Assembly: GCA_021812305.1 (NCBI GenBank)
Contig: JAKAOB010000005.1
Span: 1-36,923 of the forward strand
Origin: Thermoplasmata archaeon
GTDB lineage: Archaea > Thermoplasmatota > Thermoplasmata > Lutacidiplasmatales > UBA184
Direction: 5' to 3'
Length of the DNA stretch: 36,923 nt
Below the pieces are notes generated by a model. It was not told where the DNA came from. It saw only the letters and a program-made list of their open reading frames with translations, and ran no database searches. Of this stretch, positions 13,545-21,542 are shown one piece after another (positions within the stretch are counted from its first letter, which is position 1; each line of letters begins with the position of its first letter). The translations under genes and the position numbers were made by a program.

Positions 13545-15169
13545 CGGCGGCCCCCACCCTCACCGCGATCGGACAGCCGTACGACGCCCGTCGGGCCCGG
13601 CAGCTGCTGATCATCGTCGCCGGGATGGCGCTGATGGTGACGTACGTGGAGACCATGGTCCTCCCGGCGTTCAAGCAGTTCTACACCTTCTTCCAGCTCA
13701 GCGGGACCGGAGCGTTCGGAACGATCGCCTGGATCCTCTCCGCCTACCTGCTCGTCGGCACCGTCGTCGTCCCGATCTTCGGCAAGCTCGGCGACCTCTA
13801 CGGCAAGAAGCGGATGCTCATCATCGCCATGGGGATCTACGCCGTAGCGGTCACCCTGGCAGGGTTCACCCCCAACATCGGCGATGCCCTCGGAATGGCC
13901 CGGTCGCAGGAGATCTACCTCCTGATCGGGGCCCGGGCGGTCCAAGGGATCGGGATGGGGATGTTCCCCCTCGCTTTCGCCATGATCCCGGAAGCGTTCC
14001 CGGCCGCGCGGGTCGCCCAGGCCCAAGGGGTCGTCAGCGCGATGTTCGCCGCGGGGGCGGCGCTCGGGCTTGCGGGCGGCGGCTGGATCGCCCAGCAGTA
14101 CGGCTGGCAGTTCACCTACCACACCGTGGTCCCGCTGGCCATCACCCTCGTCGTCCTCGGGGTGTTCCTCCTGCGCGAGTCCCCGGTCCACGAGCGGCGG
14201 CCCCTGGACCTGCCCGGGGTCAGCTCCCTCGGTTTCGGCCTCGCCATGCTGCTCGTCGGGATCACCGAAGGCGCCGACTGGGGCTGGACGAACTTCACCG
14301 CGGTCCACTTCGGGGGGATCCCCTGGGGCGCCCCCGAGTTCTTCCTCCTCGCGGTCGCGGGCTTCGTCGCGTTCGCCCTCTGGGAGCCGCGCGCGCCCTC
14401 CCCGGTCATCCAGTTCGAGGCGCTCCGGCCGCGGAACATCTTCGTCTCGAACGTCAACGGGATCCTGGTCGGACTGCTGATGTTCTTCGCGTTCACGACG
14501 GTCGTCATCCTGGCGGAGCTCCCGATCGGGCCGGGGCTCGGCGTGAGCGAGCTCACGTTCGGCCTGCTCGCCCTTCCGTCCGCCCTCTCGATGCTGGCGT
14601 TCGGCCCGCTCCTGGGAGCGGCCATCGGACGGATCGGACCGAAGCCGGTGACGCTGCTCGGCTACGGCCTCATGGCGATCGCCGGGATCCTCCTGGTCAC
14701 GGTCCATCCGTCGACGATCGAGCTGTCGGCGTTCATGGTCCCGCTGATGGTGGGCAATGTCGCCGTCCTCATCGCGATGTCCAACATGATCGTCCTGTCG
14801 GTCGACCGTCGGGAGCTCGGGATCCAGACGGGGATGAACCAGACGTTCCGCAACCTGGGCACGGCGATCGCCCCGGTCGTGACGACGAGCATCCTCGCGA
14901 GCTTCACCGCCGTCTACTACGTGACGGTCGCGTCCCCCGGAGGGGGACCGTCGTTCTCGGTCCCCACGACCTCCTATGCCCTCGAGGGATTCCAAGTCGT
15001 CTTCGGGCTGGTCGCGGCCCTGTCGTTGATCGGGTTCGGACTGAGCCTCGCGCTCCGGAACTACCGGTTCCTCGCCGACGGGACGCGCCACGGCCACGGC
15101 GCCGCCGCGCCCCCCACCGAGACGCGCCCCGCGGTGCCGGCCCCGCCGGTCGAGGCGGTCAGCGAGTAG
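13541..15169 (+). CDS. DHA2-type MFS drug efflux transporter (14 TM)
   Basis: This 542-residue transporter belongs to the drug:H+ antiporter-2 (EmrB/QacA) branch of the MFS by length and predicted 14 membrane segments. MFS motif A is present as GKLGDLYGKKR after TM2, motif B-like RAVQGIGMGMFPLAFAMIPEAFP in TM4, and motif C-like GAALGLAGGGWIAQQYGWQ in TM5. The two halves are separated by the extra helices near FFLLAVAGFVAFALWEPRAPSP. It overlaps marR by 4 bases (ATGA), forming a regulator-pump operon, and its 3' end overlaps the convergent second DHA2 gene by 11 bases. The C-terminus is a proline/alanine-rich cytoplasmic tail. Substrate is unknown. Confidence 0.93.
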   Translation: MTAAPTLTAIGQPYDARRARQLLIIVAGMALMVTYVETMVLPAFKQFYTFFQLSGTGAFGTIAWILSAYLLVGTVVVPIFGKLGDLYGKKRMLIIAMGIYAVAVTLAGFTPNIGDALGMARSQEIYLLIGARAVQGIGMGMFPLAFAMIPEAFPAARVAQAQGVVSAMFAAGAALGLAGGGWIAQQYGWQFTYHTVVPLAITLVVLGVFLLRESPVHERRPLDLPGVSSLGFGLAMLLVGITEGADWGWTNFTAVHFGGIPWGAPEFFLLAVAGFVAFALWEPRAPSPVIQFEALRPRNIFVSNVNGILVGLLMFFAFTTVVILAELPIGPGLGVSELTFGLLALPSALSMLAFGPLLGAAIGRIGPKPVTLLGYGLMAIAGILLVTVHPSTIELSAFMVPLMVGNVAVLIAMSNMIVLSVDRRELGIQTGMNQTFRNLGTAIAPVVTTSILASFTAVYYVTVASPGGGPSFSVPTTSYALEGFQVVFGLVAALSLIGFGLSLALRNYRFLADGTRHGHGAAAPPTETRPAVPAPPVEAVSE

Positions 15170-16634
15170 GCGCGGCGGCCGGTGCCGCCGCCTCGCGCCG
15201 CTCCGGGTACCGGCCCCGTGCCCAGGAGAACGCCGCGGCGAGCGCCAGGATCGCCGCCGAGCCGAAGAGGGCCGCGTGGATGCCCGTCAGGAAGCTCGCT
15301 CCGATCCCCCCCAGCAGGTTCGTCGTCCCGAGGAAGACCTCGTACGCCACGTAGCGGGGTACGCTCGCCGACGCGATCGAGAGGGTAAGGACGAAGCTCA
15401 GCAGCGTGCCCATGTTGGACAGCGTGGCCCGCAGACCGCTCACCGCACCGAACGTCCGCGGCGACGCCTGGCTCATGATCGCGGTGTTGTTCGCCGGCCA
15501 GAACATCCCCCCGCCGAATCCGCTCACGATCGAGATGATCGGGATCCATCCGAGCCAGGCGTCGAGCGACAGCGCGGCGTACGCGAGGACCGCCACCATC
15601 ATCAGCACGATGCCGCCCGTGGCGAGGGCCCGCGGCCCCACCCGGTCGACCTGGCGGCCCATGAACGGCCCCGCGACGGCCCCGACCAGGTAGCCCGGGA
15701 CGAGGAGGATCGAGGCGTCGAGCGGGGAGAGCCCCCGCAGGCCCTGCAGGTACATCGTGAGCAGGAACACGACCGCGAGGTAGCCGAGCGCCTGCAGGAA
15801 GCTCGCCGCGAGCGAGAAGCCGAGCAGGCGCCGGCGGAACTCCGAGAGCTCGAGCATCGGCCGCGCCACGCGCAGCTCGACGGCGACGAACACCGGGAGC
15901 AGGGCGAGCCCGATCGCGACCAGCGCGAGGTTGGTGAGCGTGACCCCGGCCGCGGCGACCTCGATGGTGCCGTAGCAGATCGCGGCCAGGGCCCCCGAGA
16001 ACAGCACGAAGCCGGGCAGGTCGAAGTGGGCGGGCTGGCGGTCGTGGCGCGGAAGGGTCCTCAGGCCAAGGAGGACGGCCCCGACGCCGATCGGGAGGTT
16101 GATGAGGAAGTTGTACCGCCAGCCGAGCGTCGTCGTGATCACCCCGCCGAGGAGCACGCCGAGGATCGCCCCGACGCTCCAGCCGAAGACGAGGAACCCG
16201 AACGGACGGCCGCGGCGCTCCGGTGGGAAGACATGGGCGATCAGGGCTCCGCCGTTCGCGAAGATCACGGCGCCGCCGATCGCCTGGACGGCCCGGGCCG
16301 CGATGAGGAACTCGGCGGTAGGGGCGAAGCCGGAGAGGCCCGAACCGATCGTGAACAGCGCGAAGCCCGCGTTGTAGACGAGCCCGCGGCCCAGCATGTC
16401 GCCGACGCGCCCGGCCTGGGTCGTCAGGACGGCCGTGATGAGCAGGTAGATCAGGATCGTCCAGATCACCGTGTCGAGCGGCGAGACGAGCTCGCGCGCC
16501 ATCGTCGGCAGCGCCAGGATCACGATCGTCGAGTCGACCGACACCATCAGCGAGCCGAGCGTGACGAGGACCAGCACCGCGGTCTCGTGCAGCGGAAGCC
16601 GGGGACCGGGGGCGAGGTCGGCAGCGGAGGCCAT
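15159..16634 (-). CDS. DHA2-type MFS efflux transporter (EmrB/QacA-like)
   Basis: A second 14-TM-class MFS pump, 491 residues. The TM1 signature SLMVSVDSTIVILALPTMARE is characteristic of EmrB/QacA proteins. Motif A appears as GRVGDMLGRGLVYNAG, and motif C as GWSVGAILGVLLGGVITTTLGWRYNF with the conserved W-R-x-x-F after TM5. ATG 16634 lies about 27 nt downstream of a TATA-like CCTATAGG, so the mRNA is probably leaderless. It converges on, and overlaps by 11 bases, the MarR-controlled DHA2 gene. The two pumps belong to the same branch but differ clearly in sequence, so this is not a recent duplication. Substrate is unknown. Confidence 0.93.
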   Translation of the reverse strand: MASAADLAPGPRLPLHETAVLVLVTLGSLMVSVDSTIVILALPTMARELVSPLDTVIWTILIYLLITAVLTTQAGRVGDMLGRGLVYNAGFALFTIGSGLSGFAPTAEFLIAARAVQAIGGAVIFANGGALIAHVFPPERRGRPFGFLVFGWSVGAILGVLLGGVITTTLGWRYNFLINLPIGVGAVLLGLRTLPRHDRQPAHFDLPGFVLFSGALAAICYGTIEVAAAGVTLTNLALVAIGLALLPVFVAVELRVARPMLELSEFRRRLLGFSLAASFLQALGYLAVVFLLTMYLQGLRGLSPLDASILLVPGYLVGAVAGPFMGRQVDRVGPRALATGGIVLMMVAVLAYAALSLDAWLGWIPIISIVSGFGGGMFWPANNTAIMSQASPRTFGAVSGLRATLSNMGTLLSFVLTLSIASASVPRYVAYEVFLGTTNLLGGIGASFLTGIHAALFGSAAILALAAAFSWARGRYPERREAAAPAAAPTR

Positions 16635-16657
16635 CGGCCGCCCGGGGCCGCGAACGG

Positions 16658-16665
16658 CCTATAGG
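16658..16665 (-). promoter_or_regulatory. TATA element of the second DHA2 pump gene
   Basis: CCTATAGG, centred about 27 nt upstream of ATG 16634 on the minus strand, predicting a leaderless mRNA. Confidence 0.6.
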
Positions 16666-16742
16666 GTTTCGCCCCCGCGACCCGGGGTCCGAACGGACCG
16701 CTCTCCCGGCCCGGCGCCCGCGCTCGGCGGGGACGATCGCCG

Positions 16743-17327
16743 CTAGCCGATGCTCACCGACCCGTACATCGTGTCCGCGGTGCCCATTCCCGGGTCGGAG
16801 CAGAGCACGACGCACCCCCAGGTGTAGACGCCCGGGGTGTCGAAGACGACCGCGAACGTCACCTGCGACGGGGTCACGGCGTTCGTGGCCGGGGGGATCG
16901 GGACGTTGAGGTCGTAGTAGGCGTCGGACATCGAGAAGGTGTGGCTCACGTCCCCGGCCGGCAACTGAGAGACCTGGCTGGAGCCGCCGGCGCTCACGAT
17001 CGACATCGGACCTCCGTACGTCCCGATCACCCGGGCGTCCGACGGGGTCGGGAGCTGCGCGCTCCCGGGGTCGTAGTTGGTGATCGTGAACATGACGCGT
17101 TCGCGGAGGGGGACGCTGAGGGAGCGGACGTTGTAGTTGTACTGACCCGAGGACGGGTCGAAGGTGATCGTGAGCGCACGGTAGGTCGTGGGAACGGACG
17201 CCGTGGGAGCGGCCTGGGGAGCGGGGGTCGCGGGTGCCGGGGCGAGGGCGGCTACCGCCACGGCGCCGACCGTGACCGCCACGGCGATCAGGACAGCGGC
17301 CAGGTTGAACCAGCGCTGATCGTTCAT
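16743..17327 (-). CDS. Membrane-anchored cupredoxin-like protein with CuA-like CxxxC
   Basis: A 194-residue extracytoplasmic protein. An N-terminal anchor (NLAAVLIAVAVTVGAVAVAALA) and an alanine/proline linker precede a beta-sandwich. The first potential copper ligand is His in DVSHTFSM, and the C-terminal ligand loop reads GVYTWGCVVLCSDPGMG then TMYGSVSIG. The C-x-x-x-C spacing and final methionines recall the CuA site of cytochrome oxidase subunit II and related archaeal cupredoxins, but the histidine normally four residues after the second cysteine is absent (G instead). It may carry an altered copper site or none. The ORF track extends further upstream, but ATG 17327 starts right before the anchor. 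No oxidase genes are adjacent. Role in electron transfer is a guess. Confidence 0.78.
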   Translation of the reverse strand: MNDQRWFNLAAVLIAVAVTVGAVAVAALAPAPATPAPQAAPTASVPTTYRALTITFDPSSGQYNYNVRSLSVPLRERVMFTITNYDPGSAQLPTPSDARVIGTYGGPMSIVSAGGSSQVSQLPAGDVSHTFSMSDAYYDLNVPIPPATNAVTPSQVTFAVVFDTPGVYTWGCVVLCSDPGMGTADTMYGSVSIG

Positions 17328-17467
17328 GGGATCGGTTCTCCCGGTGGTCTCCGACAGGGGTAATCCCCCCGTCAACCCGGATTCACCCCGCCCGAGGGCC
17401 CCGGGGCCCCGGCGCTCCTCCCTCCCGGGGTCCACGGCTTCATCTACGCCCTCGGCGCTTACGGCCC

Positions 17468-18430
17468 GTGGCCGACCGGGCCCCACCGCACGACCCCGCT
17501 CCCTCGGGGGCCCCCGCCGGCCTCGCTCCTCTCGAGACGCTGTTCGATTCCGCCCCCGGCGACCCGATCCCCATCGGCCCGACGCTCGCCCGCCTCTACG
17601 GAACGCTGAGGTTCCCTTCTCCAAGGACCCGGCCGTACGTCGTCGCGAGCTTCGCGTCGACCCTCGACGGGGTGGTGGCGTTCCCGGCCCCCGGGCTCGT
17701 CGGAGGGGGGGAGATCACCGGCAGGGACCCCCACGACCGCATGGTCCTTGGCCTGCTGCGCGCCGTGGCCGACTGTGTGGTCGTGGGGGCGGGTACCGTG
17801 CGGGCGTCCCCCCGCCATCGGTGGACCCCGGCCCGGGCCTTCCCGCCGCTCCGCGCCGACTTCACGGAGCTGCGAGCTCGCCTCGAGAAGCCACCGGCTC
17901 CCCTCACCGTCGTCGTGAGCGCTCGGGGGGACCTCGACCTCACCGCTCCGTTGTTCCGAGGGGACGAGGCGCCGGTGCTCGTCGTCACCACGCCCGCGGG
18001 CGCGGCCGTGCTCTCCCGTTCCGCGGCGGAGCACCGCGTGGCCGTGCACGCCGTCCCCGGGGCGGGGGCGCTCCACGCCTCCGCCATTCTCCGCGCGCTC
18101 CCCCCGGGCGTGGCCACCGGGCGGGTGCTCATGGAGGGGGGGCCCCGTCTTCTCGGCGAAATGCTGGCCGGGGGGACGGTGGACGAGCTCTTCCTGACGG
18201 TGGCACCGCAGGTCGCCGGGAGGGACACGGGCTCGGACCGGCCGGGGATCGTCGCGGGCCGGACGCTCGCCCCGGAACGCCCCGCGTGGGGCGAGCTGCG
18301 TTCGGCACGGCGGAGCGGAAGCCACCTGTTCCTCCGGTACGGGTTCCGCGACGCGAACGCCCCGGACGGAGCCGACCCCCCGCGGGGCCCGTCCCGCGAT
18401 CCCCCCTCCCCCGCTCCTGAGCGGAGCTGA
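17468..18430 (+). CDS. 2,5-diamino-6-ribosylamino-pyrimidinone 5'-phosphate reductase (RibD C-terminal domain family)
   Basis: A DHFR-like reductase of riboflavin synthesis. The core shows VVASFASTLDGVVAF (substrate/NADPH strand), DRMVLGLLRAVADCVVVGAGTVRAS, LTVVVSARGDLDL, RVLMEGGPRLLGEMLAGGTVDELFLTVAP and RSGSHLFLRYGF, all typical of RibD_C/ArfC proteins. No deaminase domain is present, as in archaeal and fungal stand-alone reductases that reduce before deamination. At 320 residues it is longer than the usual 220 or so, because of a 45-residue N-terminal extension and a proline-rich tail. The GTG at 17468 lies about 24 nt after a TATA-like TTCATCTACG, so it is probably leaderless. It converges with a GTP cyclohydrolase II gene, whose product would be its substrate. 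Confidence 0.87.
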   Translation: MADRAPPHDPAPSGAPAGLAPLETLFDSAPGDPIPIGPTLARLYGTLRFPSPRTRPYVVASFASTLDGVVAFPAPGLVGGGEITGRDPHDRMVLGLLRAVADCVVVGAGTVRASPRHRWTPARAFPPLRADFTELRARLEKPPAPLTVVVSARGDLDLTAPLFRGDEAPVLVVTTPAGAAVLSRSAAEHRVAVHAVPGAGALHASAILRALPPGVATGRVLMEGGPRLLGEMLAGGTVDELFLTVAPQVAGRDTGSDRPGIVAGRTLAPERPAWGELRSARRSGSHLFLRYGFRDANAPDGADPPRGPSRDPPSPAPERS

Positions 18431-18436
18431 GCGGGG
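18409..18436. terminator. Possible 3'-end hairpin between the two riboflavin genes
   Basis: CCCCGCTC (18409-18416) and GAGCGGGG (18429-18436) form an 8-bp perfect stem with a 12-base loop, overlapping the reductase stop codon in the convergent gap. There is no T-run after it, so termination is uncertain; it may only be a stabilising 3' structure. Confidence 0.3.
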
Positions 18437-18643
18437 CCCCAGCCCGAGGAACACCGGAAGAAGGGACATCGGTTGCCGCTCGTAGAAGTCGTCCGCCCGC
18501 GCCGCGACGATGCGTCCGGGGCCCCCACGGCCCCGGGGGACGGGGACGTGGGCTGCGGGGCGCTGACCGAGCTGGATGGGCCCGGGGTCCCGCGCGGACC
18601 CTCCGTTGCGGACCAGCGCCCTCGCCGGCGCTCCGACGCGGCG

Positions 18644-19384
18644 CTATTCGCCGGGCGAGGACTCGGCGGGGGCGACGTCGACGCTGTCGATCTGCTCGGA
18701 GATCACGACCGGGGCCCCCTCGGGGGTGAGGAGATGACCGGCCTTGATCCGCTTCGTCTCCAGGTAGCGACGGTTGTACGGGTTCGGCGGCACCACGATC
18801 GGGATCCGCCCGTCGACCCGCACGCCGTGGGCGCGCAGGTCCGCGATCTTCGCCGGATTGTTCGACATCAGGCGGATGGAACTGACGTTGAGGGAGTGGA
18901 GCATGTGCGCCGCGACGGCGTAGTCCCTCTCGTCGGCGCGGAAGCCGAGCGCCTCGTTGGCCTGGATGGTGTCGAGGCCCGACTCCTGCAGCTGGTAGGC
19001 CCGGATCTTGTTCGCGAACCCGATCCCCCGGCCCTCCTGGCGCAGGTAGAGGATGACGCCGCTCTCCATCCGCGCGATCTCCCGGAGCGCGAGCTCGAGC
19101 TGTTCACGGCAGTCGCATCGGAGCGAGCCGAAGACATCGCCGGTGAGGCATTCACTGTGCAGGCGCACCGGCACCTGGGTCTTGCCGCAGATGTCCCCGT
19201 GGACGAGGGCCGCGTGCTCCTTGCGGTCCGACGGGCTGTGGAACGCCACCACCTGGAAGTCCCCAAAGCGGGTCGGAAGCTGGGCGACGGCGACGATCCG
19301 TACGCAGACGCCGCCCTGACCGGTGCAGTCGTGGTCGGCGTTCGAGCGGAGGAGCTCAGTGATCGTCGACTGGGTGAGTCCCAC
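18644..19384 (-). CDS. ribA: GTP cyclohydrolase II (bacterial-type RibA)
   Basis: This 246-residue enzyme opens GTP to 2,5-diamino-6-ribosylamino-4(3H)-pyrimidinone 5'-phosphate, formate and pyrophosphate, the first step of riboflavin synthesis. The zinc ligands are present in ECLTGDVFGSLRCDC (Cys79, Cys90, Cys92), followed by the catalytic/GTP loop LYLRQEGRGIG and the conserved tail SNNPAKI...GVRVDGRIPIVV. There is no fused RibB (DHBP synthase) domain. Length is normal for a monofunctional enzyme, with a 25-residue N-terminal leader. GTG 19384 is chosen because GGAGG lies about 8 nt before it. It faces the RibD_C-type reductase across a 213-bp gap. Many archaea instead use GTP cyclohydrolase III, so this is a bacterial-type route. 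Confidence 0.95.
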   Translation of the reverse strand: MGLTQSTITELLRSNADHDCTGQGGVCVRIVAVAQLPTRFGDFQVVAFHSPSDRKEHAALVHGDICGKTQVPVRLHSECLTGDVFGSLRCDCREQLELALREIARMESGVILYLRQEGRGIGFANKIRAYQLQESGLDTIQANEALGFRADERDYAVAAHMLHSLNVSSIRLMSNNPAKIADLRAHGVRVDGRIPIVVPPNPYNRRYLETKRIKAGHLLTPEGAPVVISEQIDSVDVAPAESSPGE

Positions 19385-19518
19385 GGGTCGTGCCTCCGTC
19401 CCGCGGGCCAGTCCCGCACCCCCCAAAAGCCCAACGGGGGCCCCGCCGGACCTCCCGGCGCCCGCCCGACCGGATCCGCGGCCCGCCCGGACGGACCGAC
19501 GCGGGGGGGACCGAGTCC

Positions 19519-20583
19519 CTACGACACGACGCGGTCGGCGTCGGCGGTCCGGTAGGTGTGGATCAGCGCATCGTCCGGCCCGAACCCGTGGCCGGTGACC
19601 CCCCTGTTGCGGCAGGAGAGGCCGTGCTCCGGTCCGCCGTGCGCGACGGGCCCGCGGGTCGTGGTCGGGCCGACGGTGATCGCTCGCGTGTCCCCCGGGT
19701 GCAGGGCCAGCGCGGTCGCCGAGACGTTCATCGCCAGCCGTGGAGGAAGGCCCCCCGGCGCCGGCATCGCGCTGCTCATCCGTAGGTCCCGGCCGCTGCC
19801 TTGGACGTCGGGGTACCGCGCATTCGCACCGGGGGCACCGGCCGCGTCGAGCGGGAGGAACCAGGTGAAGGCGTCGTGGAGGCCGGCCCCTGCGTTCAAA
19901 GCGATGGCCAGCGGCAGGAACTCCATGTCGTGGCTGGTGGACGGCTCGTTGACGACCGAGATCGTGGGCTCGACGTGCGGGGTCGTCTTCGCGGGCGCCG
20001 TCGAGATCGCCTCCGCGACCGTCGCGTACTGGCAGGCCGGGGCTCCGTCGCAGATCGGGGTGAGCCGGCCGCGCGGGTGGACGACGCCAGTGGACGGCCC
20101 ACCCGCGTAGACGGCGCGGCACGTGGCGGGATCGTTGAGGCGGAGCCGGATCCTCTGGGCCATCGGGGCGGCCGCCGTCCCGCTGGCCGCCCCCCTGAGC
20201 ACGTCGGGAATCCCGTCGAGCGGCAGGTCGCTCGGGTCGCCGTTCGCCCGGGCGGACCCGAAGTAGCCCGGATGGGCGGCCGATCCGATCGCGAACACGC
20301 GGCCGTCAGCGCCGGTGGCAATGACGGTCACCGAACCGGGGAGCGCACCGGAGGGATCGACGCAGTACCGGATGAGGCCCGGAACCCCGGTCAACGGCGA
20401 GCGGTCGTTCGAGCGGAAGCAGTAGGTCCCGGTCGAGGGTCCTCGGACGTCGGAGGCCCCGACCGTCGGCGACTCGACCAGGCTACCGATGGCGCTCGGC
20501 GCCGGACAGCCGCCCCGACGTTCCCATGGCCCCGGCGGCCGTCGATGGGCCAACGGTCGAAGCGCTGGCCGGGGCGGAGTCAA
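19519..20583 (-). CDS. Unknown protein without a convincing start, possibly 5'-truncated
   Basis: A frame of about 330 residues with good codon bias but no recognised family. It is rich in small and polar residues and probably beta-structured: GTYCFRSNDRSPL, GLIRYCVDPSGALPGSVTVIA, paired cysteines in ICDGAPACQYATV and a late FTWFLPLDAAGAPG. The composition looks extracytoplasmic (pilin- or adhesin-like), yet there is no signal peptide or anchor. Codon bias becomes coding-like only after about 20510, and no ATG or GTG lies in frame there; the only early start is a TTG at 20583 overlapping the porB stop (TTGA). The N-terminus, perhaps with a signal/anchor, may have been lost or frame-shifted. 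The end at 19519 is sure, the start is not. Confidence 0.5.
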   Translation of the reverse strand: MTPPRPALRPLAHRRPPGPWERRGGCPAPSAIGSLVESPTVGASDVRGPSTGTYCFRSNDRSPLTGVPGLIRYCVDPSGALPGSVTVIATGADGRVFAIGSAAHPGYFGSARANGDPSDLPLDGIPDVLRGAASGTAAAPMAQRIRLRLNDPATCRAVYAGGPSTGVVHPRGRLTPICDGAPACQYATVAEAISTAPAKTTPHVEPTISVVNEPSTSHDMEFLPLAIALNAGAGLHDAFTWFLPLDAAGAPGANARYPDVQGSGRDLRMSSAMPAPGGLPPRLAMNVSATALALHPGDTRAITVGPTTTRGPVAHGGPEHGLSCRNRGVTGHGFGPDDALIHTYRTADADRVVS

Positions 20584-21542
20584 CCTGAGTCGACCGTTGC
20601 CGGTTCCGGGCCGGAAGTAGCGGCGACACCGGGGCGGACGGGGCCGGGCGGCGGTCCGACGCTCTCCTCCCGGCGAAGACGCTCCCAGCCCTCCCGGACC
20701 TGGGCCTGGATCCGCTCCCGCTCCGCTCCCGTCAGGTGGCCGTAGCGACCCTGCCGGGAGAGATACTCCTCCACCGGCTTGAGCGACGAGAGACGCCGCG
20801 TGATGCGGAGCCGGCCGTCCTCGACCTCGTAGAGCGGGAAGACGCCGGTGTCCGTCGCGAGCCGCCCGATCTCGATCGTCGCCTCCGACGTGAACCGCCA
20901 CCCCGGTGGGCAGGGAGCGAAGATGTGGAAGAAGCGGGGGCCGGGGATCCCCCGCGCCGTCTCCACCTTCCGCACGAAGTCCTCGGGGAAGGAGGGGTTG
21001 AGGGTCGCGGCGTAGACCGGACGGTGGGCGAGGACGATCGCCATGATGTCCTTCTTCCGCTCCGGCTTGCCGCGGCCGACACCGATCACGGGGGTGGTCG
21101 TCGTCCACGCGCCTTCGGGGGTCGCCCCGCTGCGCTGGATGCCGGTGTTCATGTACGCCTCGTTGTCGTACATCACGTAGATCGCGTTCGTCCTCCGCTC
21201 GAGCATCCCGCTCAACGCCTGGAGGCCGATGTCCGCGGTCCCGCCGTCTCCGGCGAAGCCGACCACCGTGACGTCGGGGAGCCCCAGGGCGTCCACGGCC
21301 GCCCGTATCCCGGAGATCGACGCTCCGGTCGACTCGATCGGATTATCGAGCAGCGCCACCCCCAGGGCGGTGGTGGGGTACGGGGTGGCGATGACCGTCC
21401 AGCAGCAGGCCGGTACCGACACGACGGTCCGGGACCCCAGACCCTTGAGCAGCAGGCGCATCGCGAGCGCGGCCCCGCAGCCCGGGCAGGCCGCGTGGCC
21501 GGGGTGGACCAGTTCCTGCGGCGGGATCGTGAGCCTAGCCAT
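20580..21542 (-). CDS. porB: Pyruvate:ferredoxin oxidoreductase beta subunit (TPP-binding)
   Basis: PorB carries thiamine pyrophosphate and the proximal [4Fe-4S] cluster of 2-oxoacid:ferredoxin oxidoreductase. The sequence shows GHAACPGCGAALA (C19, C22), a third cysteine near VPACCW, the TPP motif GFAGDGGTADIG...YDNEAYMNTG, and a later cysteine in IFAPCPPGWRF, as in the family. At 320 residues it has normal length plus a proline-rich tail. It overlaps the end of porA by 8 bases, so the two are translationally coupled. The complete set porGD-porA-porB lies in one minus-strand operon starting at 23584. Pyruvate is the likely substrate because of the close resemblance to PorB; a branched-chain 2-oxoacid cannot be excluded. 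Confidence 0.94.
   Translation of the reverse strand: MARLTIPPQELVHPGHAACPGCGAALAMRLLLKGLGSRTVVSVPACCWTVIATPYPTTALGVALLDNPIESTGASISGIRAAVDALGLPDVTVVGFAGDGGTADIGLQALSGMLERRTNAIYVMYDNEAYMNTGIQRSGATPEGAWTTTTPVIGVGRGKPERKKDIMAIVLAHRPVYAATLNPSFPEDFVRKVETARGIPGPRFFHIFAPCPPGWRFTSEATIEIGRLATDTGVFPLYEVEDGRLRITRRLSSLKPVEEYLSRQGRYGHLTGAERERIQAQVREGWERLRREESVGPPPGPVRPGVAATSGPEPATVDSG

Noticed and set aside
13208-15097. 629-residue minus-strand ORF across marR and the DHA2 pump
   Set aside because: Composition is dominated by D, E, R, G and H as expected for the antisense of a membrane protein; it overlaps two clearly functional genes.
15276-16664. 462-residue plus-strand ORF antisense to the second DHA2 pump
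   Set aside because: Charged, low-complexity antisense shadow, no domain.
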